64,000 nt of DNA from Bradysia coprophila (taxonomy: Eukaryota; Arthropoda; Insecta; Diptera; Sciaridae): contig NW_023503293.1 of the NCBI RefSeq assembly GCF_014529535.1, forward strand, positions 6,391,374-6,455,373, read 5' to 3'. Of this stretch, positions 12,101 to 21,100 are shown piece after piece (position 1 is the first letter of the stretch; each line of letters opens with the position of its first letter). Under the pieces are notes generated by a model. It was given only the letters and a program-made list of their open reading frames with translations. It was not told the DNA's origin and ran no database searches. A program made the position numbers and the translations under genes.

Positions 12101-15100
12101 CGAATCAATTTAAATGTTCGATGATTAAAGAAATTTCGTTTTTCTATCATTCAAAACAGTTGGAACTATTCTCGATAAATAAAGCAGTCCAATGATAATG
12201 ACGACACTAATTTGAACTTTATGTGTGTTTGGCTCAATGCCCCGATCTATTTTATACCGTGAGTTATAGTACACATATTCGGATCTATATGAGTATTTAA
12301 AAATAGACCAAAATTGTAACTACTTTACTGTTTCGATGTTGTTGAACTTCATTCATGAAACGATGATATAGCGTTGGTTTACATACAAAAAATGGGATTG
12401 AGTTGTACCGAATTTCGTTTTACTCAGCAACAAATATTGATACTCTAATACGTCCTAAGCGAAAATTCGTACTGGGTGTGTCTCAGCAGGGTATAAACAT
12501 TATTTTGTCGTGTGAATGAACCAAGGGCACCCTTTTTGCCCATATGGAAAAGAAGGACGGCAAATTCGATATCTTGTTATCTAAATATCTCTGCGAAAAT
12601 AGAACTTCCAAAAGAATTTGGCGCCTGAGTCACCTAGAACATTTCCATTTAGCGCCATTACATTTTGGCGACCCTTAAGTTGAAATTCCCAAAAAAGCAG
12701 TGTGAGACCACGTTTGAAAAGTGTTACAAAAGAAAACACTTTAGCTTTACTTTGGCGAACTGTTCGCTGCTTCTTCGAAAAGCTTTAAGTAAGTAAGGAA
12801 GTTTCTGACGTCGGCTCAAAAAGTCCTTGCAAATTTGTAATTTCCGCAGACTATTAGAACTATTTATATGCTACGAGTAACTCACTCACTCTTAGCTCAC
12901 CGTCTCCGTTCAGCTCACCGTTTGAAAATTCTGATTTGAATCGAAGGATGGTGGTTAAAATTCACATCATCCCAATGAACAACCATATTGAAAAAGTTGA
13001 ATTAAAAAAAAAAATCATTATCATAAGCACTTCGAGTTGTACGTGTCGATTGTTGAATATGATATTTTGGTTTAGATTATTTCTCGGTTTGTTAGTAGAA
13101 TATGGAACAAATTTGTAATTGTAGCTTCGTTTGACACAGACCTTCAATATATCGCTGTGATATATCGAACAGCACAGAAAAGCAATACATTTACAATGAA
13201 TATCGAATCAAATTACGCACAAAAGCAATAAAACATTTTATTTTATATTTTTGTTAAGACTTCCAATTGCAACATCACATGTAGAAGGTATACATTGCAA
13301 GGTTTATTTCAATTCGCGTTTATTTTGAAACTAAATAATTTCGTTGTTCGATATGCAAATCAATTAAATGCAGGAAGCATTCCTGTTTTTGAGATCTCTT
13401 TTTAAAATTGGTCTGAATTTTAGAGATTTTTATGCGCGTTGAACATTTTATATGAATAGTTAAATGCAGAAATGGGACATATCACATTAGTGAATTATAA
13501 GAAAAACGAACTTTGTGTTCCAGACCTATTCTACTTACAATGCGTAGCTTCAAGACAAGACATCTCCCCTTTCAAATAATGTTGTTTGAGAAAATTGAAG
13601 TTTCTAGAAAATATTTGGACAAAGGTTCTCTAACGGCATTTCACTCAAGAAATTATTTCCAATTCTTGAATGGCAATTTGGTTTTCAAACAATCGTCAAA
13701 AATTACAGACGGAAGAGGTTGATATAAACCTACTGGTTAGAACTCTAGAACAAAAATGTTACAGCGTAATGCAACAGGTAGTATATAGTATGTATGGTGG
13801 TGGTGGATCACCATCGGAAATGCAAAAACATTGCCGCCGGATGAATTCACATCACTAGAAAGATCGTGAAAAGAGCTATATACCACAATTTTTACCGCCA
13901 AAGCAACCACCGGCGAATACATTATCGATTTGCGGTGTCAACAGATCGACAAAATTTATGTAAATTTGTTGAACTATTTTTAGAAAACATATGTCGAAGA
14001 GAGGCCTATTTTGCATATCCTTTACGTCTTGTTTACACGTTTGTGAAATGAAACACGCTTCAGTCAAACTGCTTTACAGATACGACCGATCAGCATTTGA
14101 TTTTTTAGGTGAAAACTTAGAACCGAACAATTATTCCACCAAGAAGATTTCAGAAATTGATCCATCACTTGATGCTTTCCTGGTTATAAATTCCGGCAAT
14201 GAGAATTGTTACTAGTACGATTTACTGAAAACATCACGTGAACTATTTCAGTAAAGTCATCTTTCTACTCCTAACATTGTTGGCAAATTGAATTCACCGT
14301 TTTTTTCTGTTTAACATTTCCAGACAATAAATGAAAAAGACGATGATCCAACCGCTGCTAATCCAATGCTATATGGACCTTTACATGGGGCAAAAATTAG
14401 TAAAGCTAATCAGTACCTAGCTACAGTTATACGTAAGTGAATTTCATGAAATTTGTCTGGTGAATTTCACTGAATTTGAACCAAAAAAAAATTATTTCCT
14501 CTACATGCAGTGTGTTTAAGTGCGGTCGCCGCCGGTACAGGCTTAGCATGGACAGCTCCGGTTTTACCGCAACTGAGCAATCTGGAAAATTTAAATACCA
14601 CATCATTGTATGCAACGCCCGAGGAAGGTATGTAAACAGAACTGTTTTGCTGAAATTAATTTTATTTAAACTCAAATCAATGGTCGAATCTGGTCGAATC
14701 CAATAAAATTCATAAAACTTCTGAAAATTATATTGCATAATCCATCTAATAACTCCCGGGTAATCAATTTGATTGTTATTTTGAAGTATATAAACATCAT
14801 TTTGTCATTTTCGAAAATTGTTTTATTGATATAGAGGCTAATAACGTAACATTATGGGCGATGTGTGTTCGCGTATACTATACGTATGCATCATGTGGCA
14901 TAAGACATCAACAATTTTTTTTTTGATAAGATAGCCGAGCTAATTGCTTTCCCGCCGGTTTTATTATTTTTTGTTATAATTTTTATTTGCCATATTTGAT
15001 ACATGAACGAGATAGAGTGCAATAAATCAGTAAAAATGTATAGAAATGTTCACATTATGATGTTCAATTCAATATTTACGGCAGAACGGTACCCATCTGA

Positions 15101-18100
15101 ATCTGAATTAGATTAGCGGAATATCATTATGGATTTATGGATTGATGGCTGCGGCTGATGTAGAAACATTTTGAGATTGAAATCAATTAATACTCTTTGC
15201 GAACAGTAGATTTTGGTTGTTGAAGTCATTTTCAAATCATCGACAATGATTTTCGTAATTTTTATGATAACAAATTTAGCATTGACCGTAAAATCGAGCT
15301 ATTTCTATCTCTGCTTCTATTTACGGTTTATTGCACATTACTTCGCGAAGCTTCGTACGTGATTTGAATTAAAAATAATTAAAAAAAATTTCGATGGAGA
15401 CAATCGGTCAAAGTTAGAACTTATTACAATATGACAAGTATGTTACCACAAATCTTGTACTTCAATTGATTTTTTCTATATTTAAGTCAATACGAGCTGA
15501 AGCTCATCGCTCATTCCTTTGTTGACAACAGATGACGGATTTAATGAAATTTATTAGGCAAAACAACAATTCTCAAAGAAATTTACTAAACTTCTCACAC
15601 TTCTTTAAACTTAGAGACTTGTCTGATTTGTAGCCAATCAAACTAGCTTTCTATTAAACACGTCGTTGTTACAGCATTGAACGTAATCTAGGTCTAATCT
15701 CCACCTAAAACCTGAAGTAGACCTGTGACGTTGACCCTGAAGATAACCTGTTGAGAGATTGAAGTCTGAGTAGCCCTACTACTCCAGCATCGCAATGTGC
15801 AGAGGAAAGCTAATGTAGAGTTCCCAGCAGTCAGCTACTTTTTGGTTACCTCGTCTCTATGTCATTCTTATCGAAAACAATGAACAAATTTTAACTAATT
15901 GACATTGAAAAGGTTAAAAAAATTTTACATGAATTCGCTTGCAGATGCAACTTATATGTCTACGAAACCCGAATAGAAAAGCAGCTGAACCAAATTAAAG
16001 GAACGCATCAATAGCTAACTGGTGTAATCTAATCTAATCACATAAGAGGCGATTTTGAACCAACTCGATTTAAAATATTATTTTAAAAAGACAATTAGTC
16101 TGCTGTTTGCTCTTCAATAATTTTTATTAAAGTGAAACTGACTGATGAGGATGGCCAATTAAGAGAAATACAAAGTGGGTTCATACTTTTGTGTATATCG
16201 AATGAAATGGCGATAGTGTTACTTGAAAATACCACACTATGTCCTCCCCAAAGCAATTACCATCGGATCCTCTATCGAAAATCACACTCAATTATCTTAT
16301 CATTGTCTTTCGAATACTTTGAACCTTTGCTTTTGAAATGATAATTTCGGTTAACCATTCAAACTATCTTATCAAACGATAGTAACGTATCATGTTTCTG
16401 AAATTCCTCTTAATGAAATCAATTCACATCCACTTCAGCATTACAAATTCGCTTCGGTCTTTTTCTGCATTTTTTGCAGCTTTTCCCGACAGATAATTCA
16501 CAATCAGGTTTTTCAATTATTATCAATTTTATTCAAGAAATTTTCGAAATGTTGAACACACATGTATGCTCTACTTTATCTTGATGGTGTAACATCCAAC
16601 GCTACGAACATTAAAATTTAAATTTAATAAATAAAAAAATGAAATAAAATAAATTTGAATGTGCTGATAAATTTACATAAATATGTGGAGGCTCGCTTGG
16701 TGACGACGAAGAAGGTAAAACTCATTTCAGCCAATAAAAACGACGAGCTGGAAATAATAATTCAAAAAAAAAAAACAACAAACACACACGGAATTCTGCA
16801 ATGTGTGTTAAATTTAATAATAAATTGTTTCTGTTTACATCAGCAACAAATGAAATCGTGTGGACTTGAAACAAACATTTTTATAAAACATTTTTACGAA
16901 TCGGTTTATATAAAAAAAGTGTGCTGATGACTCGGTTGTTGGATGAAGAAACTTATATTTTAAAGAGCCCAACATGTGTGCATCGAAATTGTGTCATTCG
17001 ATACAAAAATTGAACTTATCACGGTGGGGCCGAAAAAAGTTTTTTTTTTCGAAAAGTTCGAAAACATCATTTGGTTCCCTTACTGAATTTTAAAGGAGTG
17101 GTTCTCACGACAAATAAAGTATTTTTAATTTTGGTTCCAAATAATCGTGAGGACCAGAGTCTGGTCACTAGACCTTACAAATTCAGTAAAGAAACCCAAT
17201 GTTTACGAATTTTTCTAAAAAAAATAAAAAATTGTTCAACCGCACCTTGCTTTGTCAGAAATTAATTTTTCTTCTATTTTCTTTCTTTCATTGCTTTAGA
17301 AAATACATCTCTTTAACCACCACAGTATCAGAACATTTTGAATTCGATCTCTTACCAATCAACACACTCTCATGCCGTCAGTGTTATCAGTTTTTCTTTT
17401 TTACTTTTTTTAATTACTGCCAAGAATGTTTTATATTTTGATTCAATGTCACATGTGGTTTTTTTGAACGTCAATGAAAATCTATATTTTATTTTTCACA
17501 ATTTCATTGCGCATATTAAGCTGTTTGAATTGAGTCTCACAACGAAAATAGACTGAATCACTTTTATATCTGCTCGTCTTTCATTCTAATTCGTCGTCAT
17601 CATCAGCGCGAAAAGAAAGAAATTTAGAGTTGTATAATCAATACATAACTTTCCGAATTGTTCTTCCGGAATACATTATGTTCATTGAAGGGGGCTAATA
17701 TAACGTATAGGTATTACATAGATTGACTTAAATAAAAATTAAATTTTAAATGAAAAAGGAAACAACGAACAAAATTTTATTGATATTCCATTTAATAAAA
17801 GTGCATAATACATCGCATGCATGTAACATGATGCACTTTATAAATGAATTGTTTACGCGTTCAATTATCTCGTCATAACACAGGCATAATATGAAATACA
17901 ATTGACAGTCGCCAGTGATCACAACAAAGTTTATAAAAACAAATTTAAGTAATTGAACTAAACAAAGTGATAAAGAGAATTTACGTAATGCAATTTGATA
18001 GTGGCTTCGACCGTCATTAAACTCTCTTAGAACTAAAATAAAAACTTTTTTTCTGGTTGAGTAATCGGATCGAATTTCATTTTAATTATTTGAAAAATGA

Positions 18101-21100
18101 ATGAAAACTTTGCAAACGAAATTACTAATTATAAACATGTTGGCATGTCATTATAGAGTTCATAAGATCGGCGTTGGTTTTTTAATTTTGTTTCTTTTAC
18201 TTGCTACATGCGTCGAAAACCGTACTTTTCAAGTTTCAAGCACTACTTTTGACGCCCTCAGCATGTAATAGTTATTTAAATCACATGGGTCGAAAAACGA
18301 TTTTTAAAAATTCGAGGTGTATGTGTGAGCTGAGAGGGTATTGTAACATGAGAATGCGTGAGGTTCACAATCGCATTCGAATGTTACAATACCCTCGAGG
18401 CTCACACATACACCGAGAATTTTTAATAGGATGTTACATACCAAGGATCAAAAAGGTGTGTTTTAGACCCAGGTGGTGAAAACGTCCAGGGATGGAGCGA
18501 CGCGAAGCGGAGCGGAGACTAAGGACGTTTTCACCACCTGGGTCTAAAACACACCTTTTTGATCCGTGGTTTGTATACTATTTTTCTTCCTGGAGTACCA
18601 AAGTCACATTCCGAACAAAACATAACAACAAAACTGAACAACATACCGGTGCAAAAGCATTCCATATTAATGCCGAAAGTAATCCGTATGAATGCCTAAA
18701 GAAGTCCGTTCCGTGAGCATGTATTCTCACAAATGTCGAAAAATAAGCAATCTGTAGGAACGCCGAAAGACATCCGAATGAATGCCGAAAGCAATCCTTA
18801 TGAATGCATTGTCACAAAACACTAAAAACATTACATTCGCGTACACAACAACTTGACACATTTGGGAAAGAATAAAGATAGGATCGAAAATGACATAAGC
18901 GGGAATGAAAATTGAGAGAAAATAGTAGGGGAGAATGTTGCTCTTTCGGTACTAAATTTGGTGAGTGAATGTGACGGTTTTGGTACTACAGGAAGAAAAA
19001 ATCTTTTTCGACCCGAGTCATTTAATGGCTTTTACATTCGCCTTTCATCGAAAATCACGAAAAACACCAAAAATTATCAATTTAATCGAAAACTAAGCAC
19101 CAAACAAACACAAAATATGTCGATCACTTCAATAGCACACAAAAATATTGCAACAACACGACAACGATTCTTGACAGCATTCGTTTTTGAAGAGAGAGAA
19201 GTCTCTCAGTTTGCTATGTCTACTACAATTATGATCGATTTGTATCATATACACGGCGCTTTCCAGTTTGTTAACTCTAGGTTAACAATTTCCAATATTT
19301 CATCCCTAGAGATTACAAATTCCAATATTTCATCCCTAGAGATTACAAATTTGTCTATGTGTTAGCGGTGAACATTTTGACATTTTCTAAATATGCGAAT
19401 TCGATTTAAAGTCGTATTTTCGATGGAAGGCGAATGTAAAACCCATTACACGGCGGTGCGTCATTGTATGGTTCACGAGATCAACGTTAGTTCGGCAAGC
19501 ATATTAACAGTTTTACTATCTGATCTATTACTTCTTTTGATCGATCATTTTCAGAGATTGATTTCAGAAGGAACTCTTTTACTTCATTTGTTTTGAACAT
19601 GATTTTGGCTATATAAGACTTTATCTGTCAGAGCTTCGTTTATTCTTGCTGTCGTTCTCGATAACAAATGATAGCCGTCTGTAACAGGTTAATTTGTTTG
19701 TGGTGATTGAGGATCGAAAATAGTTACCGTGTAAAATCCATTCCAAAAATCATAATGAAAATGAAAAGTTACGTTATCATGTGTTTATTGACATCAACTT
19801 CGTCTCGGATCAACAAGTAATGGGTTCAAATATCTGACCTAAACTTATAAAAATGGTCGAAAGATTCAGAGATAATTTTATCGCCCAAAACCACTTACAG
19901 TGTAGGTGTGATGCAAGTCCTGTTATCCACTTACAAAAGAACTGATATCGGTATAGGTGACGCTTACAGATTCGACACGCAAAAAGATATGCGTCACAAA
20001 TGGCAGCTGATGAGGAAAGTACGCGAAAGTTTTATCAGCAAAAATCCTACAAGAAAAATTTTAGGAAGAAAATTATAATAAAAAAGTTTGCGTCACAAGT
20101 GGCAGATGATTCGGCTTTCTTCCGTTTGAATTTCATTCTTTAAAGCAATATATTTCACAATTATAAAAATTTTCCTTCCTCAACATCTGCCACTTGTGAC
20201 GCAAACTTTTTTATTATAATTTTCTTCCTAAAATTTTTCTGGTAGGATTTTTGCTGATAAAACTTTCGCGTACTTTCCTCATCAGCTGCCATTTGTGACG
20301 CATATCGTTTTGCGTGTCGAATCTGTAAGCGTCACCTATACCGATATCAGTTCTTTTGTAAGTGGATAACAGGACTTGCGTCACACCTCCACTGTAAGTG
20401 GTTTTGGGCGATATCAGCTCTTTTGTAAGTTGTGATTTTTTAGAATTTGGTCGAAGATAATAGATAATTATACTGTGTAGTTTGAACGAAAATATTCTTC
20501 TTACAAAACTGTATAACTTTCTCTTTGATCTGAACCTTCCAGCTTTCATTTGACGAAAATTGAAAATTTTACGAAATTCAAAAATTTGATGAACATCGAA
20601 AATTTGATGAAAATCGAAAATTTGACGAAAATAAAAAATTTCACGAAATTTGAAAAGACGAAAATCAAAACTTCGATGAAAATTGAAAATTGAAATAGAC
20701 GACCTTTAAGGAAAACCCTGAAACACGTGTCGACTAGAATCTAAAACTCCATAACTTTGTCTTTTTCACAAAGTTTCCATCTGCCGTATTTTCCGAGTTA
20801 TGGCTGACATAGCTCGCACTTAAAACGCTCATAGCTCCCAAATAGACGACTTTTTAGGAAAACCATGAAACACATGTCGAATGAAATCTGAAACTCTATA
20901 AATTTGTCTTTTAAACGAACTTTCTATCTGCCATATTTTCCGAGTTATAGGTCCCATAGCTCAATAGGTTAACACGCTCATAGCTCCGAAATTATAAGCT
21001 TTTATAAAAATTCCTTCAAATTAGTTTCTTAGAATTACGTCCTTAACATACCCTAAAAATTTCAGCCAAATTCACCGGCAAATTCAAAAGTTTCGTTGTA

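Noticed and set aside
18958-19365. 135-codon frame in the transporter intron
   Set aside because: Its C-terminal end is produced by a 30-bp tandem duplication, it lies within an intron among repeats, and no domain is visible.
19805-19830. GGGTTCAAAT as a tRNA B box
   Set aside because: No matching A box or cloverleaf could be drawn around it.
20214-20549. 111-codon minus-strand frame
   Set aside because: It is mainly the right arm of the 19881-20412 fold-back read through.
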